Shown here: in pieces, positions 20,773 through 33,475 of the stretch
How positions within the stretch are numbered: position 1 is the first letter of the stretch
Layout of the letters: each line of letters starts with the position of its first letter
Source: Podocnemis expansa
Taxonomy: Eukaryota > Chordata > Testudines > Podocnemididae
Direction: 5' to 3'
DNA length: 64,000 bases
NCBI GenBank assembly: GCA_007922195.1
Contig: ML682030.1
Span: 186,001 to 250,000, forward strand
Notes under the pieces: model-generated
Told to the model about the DNA's origin: nothing
The model's database searches: none
Seen by the model: the letters and a program-made list of their open reading frames with translations, nothing else
Position numbers and translations under genes: made by a program

Positions 20773-21639
20773 AAACAAACTGTCTACTGGGAACCTTTGA
20801 CTGGTTCAAGCTGTGCTAAGTGATGAGACCCCAACTCACTCTCTCTGGTGAAACCCACTTTTTCTCCTCAGACTTCATTCTCTCTCTCCCGTACTCCAAG
20901 TACAACTTTCTAAACCTAACATGGAATTAAACTTGGGCTAGATTTCCCCAATACAAATTGTGTAATATTGTAACCGTTTGGTTGTTTTCCTCTCATTGTA
21001 TGGTGGGATGAGTTTTATAGACCTGGAAATAAAATAAAACTTTTATAATCAAGCTGGTTGTCAGACTCTCTCCAAAACTTTGTGCACTCCTTTGTATTCT
21101 TGGTTTCCCTACCTTGCGCTGCAGCACTCCTCCTTTTACCTCAGCCAAAGATCCCGGTAATGCCCCCAAAATCCTATGGAGTTTGCTCATTAAGGGGTAA
21201 CCACTGGAACAATTGCAAAATGAAAGTGGGGACAGCAACATGCTGGACCTGAGGCACCTAAGGGGGGCTGTGAGGTGCTGAGTAACCAGCCTACTTAGTT
21301 CAGAGACACAGAAAGGATCAGATGCGAGTGCTGATAGATCTGGTTTGCCCAGATACACTCTATTAACCTGACCCTGGGAAACTTAGGTTCTGCAGGTAGC
21401 TCCACGGGGGGGGGACTTTCAGAAGGGAGAAGTAAATCTCCATATAAAAAACACAAGTAGAACAAGCAGTACATTAACGAAGTTACAACTCCCCACCTCC
21501 CAAGGAAAGTAACCCTAATAAATAAGTGTATACCAAGGCGGTAGACAAATCTGGTAATAAGAGTGTGTCTCCACGCAAAAGAACTTACTACCTAAATATA
21601 AAATGAGAGAGGACAAGCGGATGCAGACAGGCAAAGGGA
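20773..21639. other. unique non-coding stretch
   Basis: No gene recognised. Overlapping opposite-strand frames at 21.0-21.35 kb have no family features. Confidence 0.5.
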
Positions 21640-21775
21640 GCACAAGAAATAAGACAAGACCAATAGTCAATCTAGCTCAGTATTGTCTCTTCTGAGAATG
21701 GCCAATGCCAGACACTTCAGAGGGAATGAACAGAACAGGTCGTCACATCAAGTGATCCAGCTCTCTGTCACCCAC
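21640..21775 (-). mobile_element. CR1 LINE 3' UTR fragment
   Basis: Plus strand CCAATAGTCAATCTAGCTCA, GAATGGCCAATGCCAGACAC and GAACAGAACAGG match the reversed CR1 tail also seen at 16824 and 51466. Confidence 0.72.
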
Positions 21776-22547
21776 CAATCATACTATATCAGCATGACCT
21801 TGGCATACAAGCTGAACAACAGATTTTAGAAACAGATTTTCAAACACTGGCTGCCAGTTTTACCCTGGTAGCTATCATGAGCGAAATATAGGCTGCTTGT
21901 GTAGCTATGAACTTGTTTTGCCAGTGTGATTAGGTGGGGACATGTCTACACATATTAACCTGCTCCTGAAATTATTGCAGAGATAAAAACGGAAGCTTGC
22001 TCGAAAGCTGGAGTCAGTATTTCCCCAGGGGTGAGGTTCTAATAATCAGAAAATACATATTTTTCTTTTTAAAGGATTTGTTATGCTTAGAATTCATCTG
22101 GAACAAAAAAAATATCCATTAAACATTGAACATTCAATAACCAACATTGCTTGTACCAATCCCCGTAATGGAAATCACTCAGTAAGAAAAATAGGGCTTA
22201 GGCCAACCACAGATGGACGTGTTCAGAAAATTCTTTCAAAATTATTTTTAATAAACTTTCCAAAATGAAGATATTCACAGTGAGAGATGCACTCTGTCTC
22301 TGTTTACATTAAGGAAACTTTTCGTTTCCAGATGAAGTTAGGACAATACATGAGTAGGAGAGCACACCAAGCCTGGTGAATATAATAGTCTTTTTTTCTT
22401 ATCATAAACTACACTTTCCAATCTTTTTAAAAGCACTGAATTCAAGAACTTTCTGTAAATTACCTGAAGAGCAGAATCTCAAATATCTGAAATTAAAACC
22501 ACAAACTGTGATCTATTTCAGAGCTTAAAGGACAGAATGAAGAGAGA
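21776..22547. other. unique AT-rich stretch
   Basis: Nothing recognised. Confidence 0.5.
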
Positions 22548-22790
22548 GGAATTCTGGCTTCCATTCCCAGTCCTGCCAGTGACCAGATGTACGACAACTG
22601 GCTAGTCACAACTTCTCTGCTTTGCCATTTGTAAAATGGGTAAAAAACTCACCTATCTTTGCTCTATACCTGTTGTGAGAGGTGATAAGAGGCTTCAAAT
22701 CCCACTGGAGAGTGGTCATCATGTCACAGAACAAGGCCCTTAATATCGTTAAATGGCTTGGAGATCTTGGCCTGAAATATGCCTTAAATT
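22548..22790 (+). mobile_element. MIR-like SINE
   Basis: TCTGGCTTCCATTCCCAGTC, TGCCAGTGACC, CTTTGCCATTTGTAAAATGG, CCTGTTGTGAGAGGTGATAA and TGGCTTGGAGATCTTGG follow the order of the MIR consensus (tRNA-related head decayed, CORE region, LINE2-like tail). Ancient and inactive. Confidence 0.75.
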
Positions 22791-23060
22791 ATTTGTTGTA
22801 TTATTAATTGCTGTATAATTACTAGTATTATTTCCCTCTTCTTGTCTTTACACCCAAGCCTTTCAACTGGCACAGACATTAAACACATTTTTTACAAATG
22901 CCAAAAGGAAGCTAAGTCCCATTTTCAAAAGATATTGAGTCACTTTGGAGCCTACATCACTAAGGTACTTTTGAAAATTTTATCCATCAACCCTAACTAG
23001 TGTTCTTTACACATGACCTGAAAACTGAATTCATTAACCAAGATTCCTTATACACACAAC

Positions 23061-23247
23061 CACTGTTCCCTCAAAGCTGTGTGCATGAGCGTGTGTACAC
23101 AGGTCATGAAACCTGCGCACACAACAAAATAAAAGTGCGCACAAAAAAATTCAATAGTGTTAATATTGGCGCTCACAAAGAAATGTTCTTGTGCACACAA
23201 AGGAATTGTTTGCACACACAGTCTACGAGTAATTAGAGGGAACGTTG
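23061..23247. mobile_element. non-autonomous hAT transposon, 187 bp
   Basis: Ends CACTGTTCCCTC and GAGGGAACGTTG; flanked by CACACAAC (23053-23060) and CAGACAAC (23248-23255), 7 of 8 matching. The body is rich in TGCGCACA/TGTGCACA repeats, a recognisable feature of this family in reptile DNA. Confidence 0.88.
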
Positions 23248-23255
23248 CAGACAAC

Positions 23256-25296
23256 CCTCCAGAAAGGTGTTGCTTTTCTGCAAGAATCACTTGCACCCCC
23301 CAAAAGATCAGGACACTGTCAACCAAAGATTTACGGAACTTCCTCTTCCCTACATTCTCCTCCTCCAACTGTGCAGCAATGAATTTTTAATGTCATGTTT
23401 TAAGATCTAATGAAAAAGTGATAAGGATTGACTTTAGCTCTGGCTCCTTCTCACTCGGTGCTGGTCTGTTGATCAACAAGAAAAGAGGCCCTTCAGAGCA
23501 GATTTGGAATGGGGACAGAAGAGCTAAACTCAACCTCAAAAAAGCACCGAGGGAAGAGGCGCTAACGGAGCTTTAATGCACAGTGTAAAACTGGATGGGG
23601 GCAAGGACAGCACAGACCATTATTTCCAGTGATGCACAGGTTTGCTGTTAGCTCCAGTTGCATGGGCGTGCTACTGTCTGTCATGCTATGCCAGGATGCT
23701 GACACACCCACGGTGTTTCATCCATGCAGAACAGAAATTAAAAACAGAAAGGATTCATTGTATATTAAGTCAGACCTGTTCCTCCACCAATGGCTAACGA
23801 TTGTGTCTATCATTCAGAGCTCCAAGAGGACAACGAGGGCCTCAGATCTTGCAGATTCTGTGAAGTGCTGAGCATCCTCGGAGAAAGGGTCTGTTCTTTA
23901 CAATTCCCCTTATCCAGCTCCTCACATGATCAGCCCCATAACTGGCAAATTTTTAAAAAATACTCTTCTCTACCCCTATTTATATCAAGTTGGAGGGGAG
24001 AAATACATGATTGACAATCCCAGTGGTGACACTGGGTTTCAGATGGAATTGCACAGGCTCCCTTGACAACTGAACCAGTGGGTGAATTTAAGGCTGGAGA
24101 AAGGTGCCAGCCATCTGATATGGGATTGGTGGGCAAAGCCTTTCAAAGCAATGAGATGCTTGTTTGCTCAGCTGCAGGAGGGACCACAGAACCCACAAAT
24201 CACAGAGGGCAAAAAAAATGAAAGCCAGGTCCAGGGCACAGCTCCACACTGACATCCCTGGAAACTAAGACCTCTGACTACCCACAGAACACGTACAGCA
24301 CAGGTAACTCTCATAGGAGCTACTCATCAATGTTCTAGAAATGGTGTGGCTGCTCTGATTCAGAAAGGAGAGACAAGGAGAGAGATGGTTTTTGAGACGC
24401 AGACATTCACCTGTTAGAGAATGGAATGAGAAGCAACAGCTCATTCCACATACATCGCCAAAGTACACTGCCTTCAACTTGCGATAAATCTCTTAATGAA
24501 GATTCGACAACCTTCATACAGTAAATAGGCAATACAGGAATTCCTAAATATCTTCACAATTCATTCGCATTCATGTAAATACTAAATTAACATTTGACTT
24601 ATAAATAACACTCCTAAAGAAAGGAATCATATCCTCTAAGGAATATGAATAAAAGCAATCTGCAAGTAGATGAATATTGACTTAGGGTGAGGTTAAGAGT
24701 GCTCTTAAATAATATATGTAAGGCGGCAACTCAGATGGACATAAAATTCATTTTTCTTGCTAAACCATTCACACAGTAATAACCCAATTGAGGAAACAGA
24801 GTTTATGTGGTGGAGCCATTACTTAAACAAAGCTGGCTTGGGTTAAAATGCAACAATTTGGAGCAGTGATATTATGTGCTATTTTACATTGTGATTGGTA
24901 GCAAAATTCAACATTGATTTTTAAATAACACACTGGTAAAATGTTGATAGCTGATGGATTTTTTTGCCTTTTTCCCTTGACCTTTAAAATCCCATGAGGT
25001 TGTGCTAAATAGTCCAATGGTTTATCACCTCTGTTTACTATGGCAGTTTTATTATCAATAAAGGCAGCATTTGAAAACCCTATCAAAAGAATGGCTGGTG
25101 ACATGAACACTTAATTACCTAAATCATGGCCTGACAATAGTGCTGTTCCTTTTTGAAACTGGCATTTTTTCCCCCAAAATACATTCAATTCATTTTGTTC
25201 CTGACATAAAACAAGCTTGCACAAAACACTGAAGAATATAAAGTACACAACACTTCTTTGAGAGTAAGGATGAGCATCTAAGTTAAGGCACATACA
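23256..25296. other. unique stretch; AT-rich block 24.5-25.1 kb looks constrained
   Basis: No gene or transposon ends. The part 24490-25110 is AT-rich with homeodomain-like TTAATTA sites and no repeat signature, which is how conserved non-coding elements often look; that is inference only. Confidence 0.4.
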
Positions 25297-25620
25297 AGGG
25301 ACTCAGGAGATGGTGATTCAGTTCCTGAGTTCCACCCTAAATCACATACTGAAAGTTAAATGGATGTGGAAGCAAGCTGGTGGAGCAGTGCCAGCATGCT
25401 CAGCAGTGCATAGGATCAATTACTTTCTCTCACTCTGCTTTAGTTCCCAATTTGTAAAACAGCAAAGCTAAAAATGTTTTACTCCTACCCCTTGTCCGTC
25501 TTGCCTATTCAGACTGTAGGCTCTTTGGGGCAGGAAGTCTCCCTTACTAAGTGCATGCACAGTGCTAAATGCAGTGAACTGGTGGTTGAGGCCTCTGTGT
25601 ATTACCACAATACTGGTAAC
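25297..25620 (+). mobile_element. CORE-SINE (MIR-like) relic
   Basis: TTCCTGAGTTCCACCCTAAA, CCCAATTTGTAAAACAGC, then AGACTGTAGGCTCTTTGGGG, AGTGCATGCACAGTGCTAAA and GTGTATTACCACAATACTGG follow the order of a MIR/CORE-SINE with its 3' tail. Confidence 0.62.
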
Positions 25621-26959
25621 AAGTAACAATCCTGCACTGGCAGAGACAGGATGGATGATCTAATATTTTTCCATTGCTAGCTTCCATGGTTTCCTATAAT
25701 GAGGAAAGGGTTTAAATTATTTCCATTCAGAAGCTGACGACACGCCAACTAGCACTGGGAAAAGGGCTTAAACGCCATGGTGACTGGACAACAAACAGGA
25801 TGGACAGAGATTCTGTACAACAGCATGAATCTAAGAACACAGCAAACTGATCTGAAATCCACTCCTATAAGGCAGAAAGGTTTTCACTGTTTAATGGTTT
25901 CCATTTGAGTTTCTCAAATGCTGTTTCAGTTGGAGAGAAATGGCTGGGTCTCTAATGTGTCCTTCGAAGGCTGCAGGATCCGATGCACTGTGATTCTCAA
26001 CGGCTAATTGCCTCAACATCAAGTTTGTCAGAAGATGCCTGTTTTGCGGAAATTAAGATCAACTTCTGGCTTTTCTGGTTCTGTAAAGGACCATTTGCAA
26101 ACACACTGGAGTGCCGACGGATGCAAAGCCACGTTATTTAAACTGCCTCCAAAATAGAGTATAATTCAGATGCCATCCAGGTATTGTAAGGAAGTAGAAG
26201 AGGCAAAGTTAAGTGAACTCTTGGAATTTGTCTATGACACTGGTGAGAAAACTACTCTTATAACACATCCCAGAACTGGGGATTGGAGAGGAGTTAGCTT
26301 GGGGCAGAGAGGAAAGGAAGGAAGAGAGGGACTGGGAGAAGAAGAGGAGATGGAGTAAGTTTGTGGGCAGAGCCACCTTGGAAGTGGAGCAGACCAGAGA
26401 GGTTGAATGCAGTTGGAGACGGAGCTGGTCTGGTGGGGGGTAGATGGAAACATGGCACTCCCTCCCTGTCCACATCGTGGCTGGTCTAGAGGCTAAATGG
26501 AGTTGGGGGAGGAGTGAGGCTGGGCCAAAGCAGGCCCGTGGGTAGAGCAGGGCAGGAAGAGCGGCATTCCCACCTCACCCCCCAGCAGCTGGCCACTAGG
26601 GGGGCACACCCCAGTTTGGGATCACTAATACGGGGATGAAGGTGTTGTAAATTGAGCTTAATTCATGCAGCAACTCACAAGCATTCAATAAAGTCTATCT
26701 ACATACTAAACACGTTCTTCTGTAATCCCGATACCTATCTTAGCAGTGCTAACACATAGGTGAACCAGATTACTTCCAGACGTGTATTTTTCACTCTTCA
26801 GTTGAGACCTAAGGACCTTTGTGTGAGCTGGCACTGCTGCATCAGTACTGCAGAGACAAAACCATTCAAATGTTAACTAATTAAGGGAAGGGATCCTGAA
26901 TAGTTTATTGGAAAAGGATGCAAGAGTTGGGAAAATAAGTATTCCTCATAGGAAAACCT
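25621..26959. other. mostly unique; possible hAT end near 26.62 kb
   Basis: 26245-26620 is purine-rich. The segment CAGTTTGGGATCACTA ending at ~26626 resembles a hAT right end (compare CCAAACTGAGGGGC at 37490, reversed), but no left end or target duplication was found. Confidence 0.35.
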
Positions 26960-27150
26960 GAATAAATTGAAAAGTCGCTCAGCTGCGTTGCTAGGGCTTC
27001 TGCCGCCGCCCTGCAGCGCAGCAGATGACAGATGATTACGCCTGCACAGAAGAGTGACGTCAGCAGTGCAGTGCGACGGCCTAGCAGCGCAGTCCCCATT
27101 TTGGCGCCCCTCAAACGTCGGCGCCCCCCCTGCAACGCTTACTTCACTTA
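26960..27150. other. CpG-rich island in AT-rich DNA
   Basis: Dense CpGs in an otherwise CpG-poor window, with TGACGTCA (a perfect CRE half-site pair) at 27056-27063 and a GGCGCCCC/GGCGCCCCCC pair at 27103-27129. The GGCGCC-rich edge resembles the ends of a dispersed reptile transposon, so this may be a relatively young repeat fragment and not a host promoter. No first exon recognised. Confidence 0.45.
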
Positions 27151-28224
27151 CCATGTTGCATTATCCCTGAAGTCGTTAGCGTTGAGACAAGTGCAATACC
27201 TAAGAATGGATCCTTCCCTGAAGGCAAGATGAGGGCACTGAAGGCATGAATTGTTGCTCAGCGTATTTAACAGAGGGTATTGATAATGACCACTGGAACA
27301 CTGGCATTTTGAATGACTCGTTGGGATTCACCGATTGGAAACATGCCCAGAACAAAATCAATGGGAGCAGAATCTTTAGTACTGGGATCTTCAGGGATGC
27401 TGGATTTTAACAGCATTGTGTCCCTCTCTTTAGAGAGCAATACATCTGCCTTCATGATCCCGAAAAAGCAAAGAGAAAAACACTATCGTTATTAAGCTCG
27501 ATTGAATTTTGGAACTGTCATCTTTGATGATGGCCTTGTAAACTATAATTTGAGAATCCCAGTGGGTAAAAATAAATCAAAATAAAAAGCCTCATACTTG
27601 GTTATACTGTAACGTTTATCTGTATATACTAGGCTCCTGTGAGCACAGAGAATGCTGTAAATTGCAAGGTGATGGAGTAGCAGATAAATGTGCAAAGTAA
27701 AGCTGCCTCTCAATCATCATGCAGAAAGCAAACCAGACTACAGGCTTCTTGCCTGCATCCAAACCTAAGGCTACACTATTAATACTGAGACAGGAAAATG
27801 TCCTGAATGCATTCCCAGTTCCAGCCATCCACCATTTGCTCTTTAATTGGATTCCCCTGCAGGACAGACCCACAGAAAATTTAAGAGGAAGGGGCAGGAA
27901 GGCATTTCTTGTTTTGACCCAGTTTCTCCTTTTGCTGGTTATTTGCCTGTAAAATAATGGATGTCCTCTATTTTTGCTATCTGCTGAATGTCAGCTCCTG
28001 CACTAACTATTTCTGTCATCAATTACCAGCTTCACGGGAAGCCATTAACATGGCCATACTTTCGTCAGAGTTTTAAAAGTTCTGGATGCGAGGCAGGTAA
28101 AACGCTTAAGATGACAGCAGAGCAGCAGGGGGTCCTCAAACAGAAGGGCTGCTTTCGTTTCCTGCAGTTTTTGCTAAAATGATTGCCTCTGTTCCCTACA
28201 ATTATACCACGCATTTCAAATGCC
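27151..28224. other. unique non-coding stretch
   Basis: Nothing recognised. Confidence 0.5.
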
Positions 28225-28480
28225 TGTGGGTACATCTTCACTGCAATCAAAGACCTGCAGCACATTTGTAGCTGTCCCAGCTCTGCTGACGTGGGTTCAC
28301 GGGGTTCAGGTGGTGGGACTGCAAAATGGCAGTGCAGAGATTCAGGCTCAGGTTAGACTTGGGGCTCTGACACCACACAATGGGTAAGTCTCCAGCCTCA
28401 ATGTGAATGCCCCACTGGTATTTTTAGCCCTGGGAATCTGAGTCAGCTGATTCACCTGTTTTATTAATCGTGGACTCATA
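28225..28480. mobile_element. MITE-like DNA transposon relic
   Basis: GTGGGTACATCTTCACTGCA, AAAGACCTGCAGCAC, GGGTTCACGGGGTTCAGG, AATGGCAGTGCAGAGATTCA and GTGAATGCCCCACTGG match, in order, a dispersed turtle family whose ends carry GTCTACACTGCA. Superfamily not assigned. Confidence 0.5.
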
Positions 28481-29244
28481 CAGCATGGACGGCTGAGGGT
28501 ACTGGCTTGCATGTACGTGGGCAGAATCCTGTATTGAGCCTCAATTCCCCATTCCCCTCACACACACACTCCATTCCCAGGTCCAAAACCTCAGCTGCCT
28601 CCTGATGTTTTTACCTTATTCTTCACTGAACTATCAAAGCCTGAGACAATAGCATACCAAAAAACCCTAAAAGCTTTGCTTAGCTCCTTCATGATAGTGG
28701 TCCTATGGCTTCCCAATCATGCATCCTTTTCCCTTCCCCTCCCTCATTACCGGATTCCAGAGCCCAGGCTGCAGCCGAAGGGGGAATATCTACCCCGCTG
28801 TTTTTAGAATGGTATGTGAGCCCAGGCACTCAAGGCAGTTGACCTAGACTCTTGGAGTCACTGCCCCCCCCCTTTTTTTTTTTGCACAATGGGGTTGTAA
28901 CATATATTGAAGCCAAAACAAGAGACTGCACCCGTCTGTCTGCCAGGGTTAGCCTAACAGCTCTGTACTTCCCCATAAGATCCTCAAGTCTAACACCTGA
29001 CCAAATGGGGTTGGGGATTCAACTCTGGATCTGAATTCTGCAAATGAGCTGTATCTAAGCCCAGACTTCTCTGGTGTATTCTAAATCTAGATCTTGATAT
29101 AAATTATGAAAAATTTGTACAACATACGGTGGTTTATCAAAAACCAAAATACAATTCTTGCCACAAGGAGCAGCTTATTAGCATTCAGGGCTACTGCTGT
29201 GGTGCTCAGGAGAAGTGCCACTAAATGGAGAAGTAGGATGTATG
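28481..29244. other. unique stretch with a C/T homopolymer run
   Basis: A run of C followed by T at 28864-28882 is the only notable structure. Confidence 0.5.
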
Positions 29245-29452
29245 TGGTTGTATCGGTCTGAAATATCACGGCTATCTGCAGTGTCCTAGCTTTGTCAGTC
29301 TCAGGATGTCAGAAAGATAAGGCTCTCTTTTATCGGGCCAATCTCTTGATTAGCTTTCACAGGTCTGATGAAAAGCTTGGAAGCGTGTCTCTCTAACCAA
29401 CAGCAGAAGTTGGTCCAATAAAAGATATTACCTCACCCCTCTGTCTTTGAAA
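29245..29452. mobile_element. ribozyme-family repeat (family B), inverted pair, degraded
   Basis: Left arm (TTTTATCGGGCCAATCTC at 29329) is the reverse complement of the right arm (GTTGGTCCAATAAAAGATAT at 29409), so this too is an inverted pair. The plus-strand ribozyme region 29361-29390 keeps CUGAUGA, the extra A, and GUGUCUCUCU, but stem II and the GAA segment are deleted. Not functional. Confidence 0.68.
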
Positions 29453-30718
29453 AACTAACAGATATTCCACAAAAGGAATGCTGTGAATCCAAAACTGACT
29501 TGATATTTACTGGCCTGGAAGGGAGGAAATTCAATTGACGTTTGGAATAAGAGACTTTGAAATCACGATAGTGCTGTCTCACTTGGACAGTTTTCTGAAA
29601 TGACACAGGAGAAGCACAGCCGTGATCCACACTAATACAGTATGGTATTCAGGTGAAATTCATGCTAATGGGAATGATCCTAGAGTCAGCTACAGTGCAA
29701 AATGGCGCTTTGCACAGAATTGTTTCACATAGTTTTGCCACAACACTTCAGTTCTCATCTCCATCGTTTCCAACCCACTGCCTAATTTCACACCAAAACC
29801 ATTTAGAGGGAGAAAGGTGATTTCTGTCATCTAAAAATGGCAAATATTATTCAGTGATAAGCATAATCATCACTTAATAATTTGAAAGGACACAAAGATG
29901 TCATTTTAGCTACACTGCACAAATCTAACTGTACAGGACAGCCGCAAGGAAGCATTCCTAACTTGGAGAACTGTACAGCCAATTCTGATTTTCTAACAAT
30001 TAATCATTGTCTTGGGCATTAATTTTCTCTCTCTACTGTAAAACCTGGGATTGCACAACATGCCAAATGGAGCTACTTGCTTAACAAGACAAATGGATTT
30101 TACTGACTTAATCAAGAATAATAACAACTCGATATCTCATTTCTTCATAGCGGGCAAGTATAAGCCCTGGGGGAAGTGAAGAAAGGGAAACCAATGTAAA
30201 ATACAGTCCATAAATTATAAGAGTTTATTAAAGAAACTCAAAGAGAAGCAGGTTTCAGAATTAAAGGCCTAATTTCTGCATGGCTCCTAGCAAGCAGGAA
30301 AATATTGATCTATAACAAATGAAGCTAGGTTTCTAAAGATAATATTTCAGAAGTAAGTCCATAATTCTCTTTCAACTGAGGGCATTACTCCGCTACACTA
30401 TGTTTGATGGGATAGGAAGCAAAAGGTGACTACTTTTATTTAATTTTTTTGGCCAAGTGACAGTCTACAATGTTCCTTTGGCATGGTGCTATGATGTACA
30501 GCTTCTATGGTCCATTGCTCTTGGAGGCAGTAACCCAGCTTCTCTGGGAGGAAGGTCTCCCTCGGTATCATCTTTCCCTCAGCAGAAAGAATGAGCCTTG
30601 AACAACATGAATTTTGATGCAAAGAGTAAGCAAGATCAAGTTAGGAGGAACACAGCAGTCCAGCCTGCCACAAATAATTCACAATTTCAACTACAATGCA
30701 ACTTCGCTGGTACAGCAG
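29453..30718. other. unique AT-rich stretch
   Basis: No gene or repeat recognised. 29990-30130 has ATTAATCATTGTC and GGCATTAATTTTC, AT-core sites of the kind found in conserved enhancers; speculative. Confidence 0.4.
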
Positions 30719-30726
30719 TTTACACA

Positions 30727-31221
30727 CAGGGGTTAAACTATAATTTGGTGGGTCCCAGAACCCTCTGGCATGGGTGGGCTCCCCAATACCCGTCTGCAGA
30801 ACACTAGCCCCTGCCCTAACACCCACAGCAAACACACAGGCACAGATGCACACACAGATACATCCCTCCCTGCCACTAAACCCGCAGCAGCCCCCCACAA
30901 AGCCCTTACCTCGGCTGTTTGCAGGCTGGCTGACTGGCCAGAAGCTGCTTCCAGCTACAAGCTGCTCCTCCCTGCAGGAGGGAGATTCACAAACTCCCAG
31001 CCTGTGGTGGCTCTCTGCTGGCTGGGATTAAGGTGGAGCAGGGTTTGAAGTGCAGCCACCAAAATGCTGCATTCCAGCTGCTCCTGCTACTTTTAGAGGG
31101 GTCCCGTAAAGCAGCGTTCCTATGCCTTTCTCTATTTTTAGGGGCCCCGGAATGCACCCAGCCCAAAAATAGAGGGCCCTGGAACTGCGTTCCAATGCGT
31201 TCCCCCTTACTTTAACCCTTG
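30727..31221. mobile_element. non-autonomous hAT transposon, 495 bp, perfect target duplication
   Basis: Ends CAGGGGTTAAACTATAA and TTACTTTAACCCTTG; flanked by perfect 8-bp TTTACACA at 30719-30726 and 31222-31229. GC-rich body with CTATTTTTAGGGGCCCCGG. Same family as 36824-37323 in opposite orientation. The overlapping frames of 60-92 codons here are chance. Confidence 0.9.
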
Positions 31222-31229
31222 TTTACACA

Positions 31230-32064
31230 CAAACTATTCTCTATACCGCTTCACAGAGCTACAAAGGCGGCGGGGGGGGGGGAGAGCAATAAAGAAAAAA
31301 CTGTTTTCAGATGAGATATGAAATGACTTGCTGAATGACACAAGGATCTCACCTATTTTCTCCTACTAGCAGCTTGAACCCTCCTCTGAGGCTTCTGATG
31401 TTGGGCACTGTTGGAGAGAGGGTACTGCCTTAGACAGACAACTCACCAAGTGTGCCAATTCCCCTGTTCCTATGAAACCAACAAATAGAGGGAGTTAACA
31501 TAGTGAAGATTCTTGTACCAACATTGTTCAGATTGTGAGAATATGAAACACGGAGGCCAAGGCTGACATGTAGAGTGAAGAGCTGAGAGATAAGACATCA
31601 ATGAGGTAGGTACGCTGGACTAAATAAGCAGAAGGCTTCAAAAACCAAAAGGAGAAAATTTTGAGCTATGAATTATATTCATTACTATTAGCAATAAAGC
31701 TATAATTTACAAATCCTAAGGAAGTTTCTCTAAGACTGAATTCTCTGAATTCAAAACCACTGGTTCAGTTCTGATTTTATTTTATTGTTCCTCATACTAT
31801 TATTAAACAGCCATGTACTATAGACATGACAAAACTGAAGAAAAAACTAAAGTATGTCCAATGTGGGCTAAGACAGGCCAAAGATGTGCCTCTGAGGAGT
31901 CTACACTAATGCATGTAAGAGACACATATCAGTTGAAAGAGAAATGAAATTACCTTCCCTTCACAAGACCAGCACTGCAGTCCTTTCATGTGCCGACAAA
32001 TAAAAGCAAACCCAAAATTTTAACTAGAAGTGCATGATCCAAGTGTTTAGGAAAGATTAATGTA
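31230..32064. other. unique stretch with G-run
   Basis: A run of G at 31267-31281. Otherwise nothing recognised. Confidence 0.5.
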
Positions 32065-32888
32065 AAGTAGAACCAGTGCAGAGAAAAGCTGCAAGGATAA
32101 GTTGTGGAATGGAAAGCCTGCCTTATGAGAGGAGACTCAAAGTGCTTGGCTTGTTTAGCCTAACCAAAAGAAGGCAGGGGGAGATATAATTGTGCTCTAT
32201 AAAAAGATCAGAGGGATTAATGCCAGAGGGGGAGAGGGGAATTATTTAAGTTCAGCACCAATGTGCACACAAGAACAAATGGATGTATACCAGCCATCAA
32301 GAAGTTTAGACTCAAAATTAGATGCAGGTTTCTAACCATCAGAGGAATAAACTCTGGAATAGTCTTCCAAGAGGAGCTGTTGGGCGATGGGGCAAAAATC
32401 CTAGCTGGCTTCAAAACTGAGTTTGATAAATTTATGGAGGGGATGCTATGATGGGACAGTCTATTCTGGCAATTGACTGATCTTTGACTACTGGTGGCAG
32501 ATATGCCAATGGCCTATGATGGGACATTTGATGGGGTGGGTTCTGCATTACTAAAGAGAATTCTCTCTCAGGTGTCATGCTAGTGAGTCTTGCTTACATG
32601 CTGAAGGTATAACAGAGCCTAACATTTGGGACGGAGAAGGGATCTTCCGACATGACAGATTGGCAAAGGCTCTGGAGGTTTTCATCCTTCTCTGTAGCAT
32701 GGGGCACAACTCCCTTTTGGGGGATTTTCTGTAACTTAAAGTCTTTAAACTGTGATTTGAGTACTCTAATAACTCAATCACAGGTTAGAAGTTTATTGCA
32801 GGAGTGAGAGAGAGGTTCTGTGGCCTGCATTGTGAAGGAGATCAGACCAGATAATCATACTGCTTCCTTCTGACATCAGAGTCTATGC
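32065..32888 (+). mobile_element. CR1 LINE, 3' 0.8 kb
   Basis: ORF2 C-terminal region in decayed form (GGAATGGAAAGCCTGCC near 32106, GTGCTTGGCTTGTTTAGCCT near 32142, AACTCTGGAATAGTCTTCCA near 32349), then the long 3' UTR of this subfamily (ACTAAAGAGAATTCTCTCTC, CAGATTGGCAAAGGCTCTGG, GTGATTTGAGTACTCTAATA, GATCAGACCAGATAATCATA) ending at AGTCTATGCATTC. The same subfamily tail occurs at 2230-2392. Confidence 0.85.
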
Positions 32889-33174
32889 ATTCACAAAACA
32901 GAAATAAGCACAGAGCAGGATGATCCATGCCCATCGGAGTTTAGATGTAATCACCATGCCAAATTTTTACAATAAACTTCTATCAAGAGATGGATTAAGA
33001 GACTTAAAAGTCCTGGGACAGCTGATGTCCCAGGGGATTGATAACAATATACAGAGCTTTTAACTTCTAGGGTACTGGTTTGAATCCACCTCAGCATGGT
33101 AGTGAGAGAATGCAGTTACCTCCAATGGATGTTCAGTGGCTTGAATGAACTGATTACCTTAGTGAATTTCCTAA

Positions 33175-33475
33175 AGGTATGTCTACACTGATGGTGGAAA
33201 CTTCACCATGGTAAGTGCACTCTTCCAGGTTCGATTGAGTGGTCTGTCAAGACATGCTCAATCCATCTCCAGCTCAGTGCTGTGGTTCCAGCCCTATAAC
33301 TGGAGTAGCACTAAAGTCGAACAGACAGTAATTCCGGTCACCTTAGTACAGCACGTACAGAGAGGTAAGTAGGAGTTAGTAAGACAATACCAGATACGCA
33401 AGGTATTTTATTTACCTTGCATATATCCTGTCAACTGCCACCAAAACGTGCGGTGAGTGTAGACTACAGCTAAGA
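33175..33475. mobile_element. MITE-like DNA transposon relic with GTCTACACT ends
   Basis: Left end AAAGGTATGTCTACACTG at 33173 and right end GTGAGTGTAGACTACAG at 33453 form terminal inverted repeats around GTAGTC/GTCTAC. The body is decayed. Family known to me from turtle sequence; superfamily and target duplication unresolved. Confidence 0.55.

Noticed and set aside
27056..27063. Host promoter driven by a CRE
   Set aside because: No first exon, TATA or splice donor nearby, and the GGCGCC-rich edge looks transposon-derived; kept only as a CpG block.
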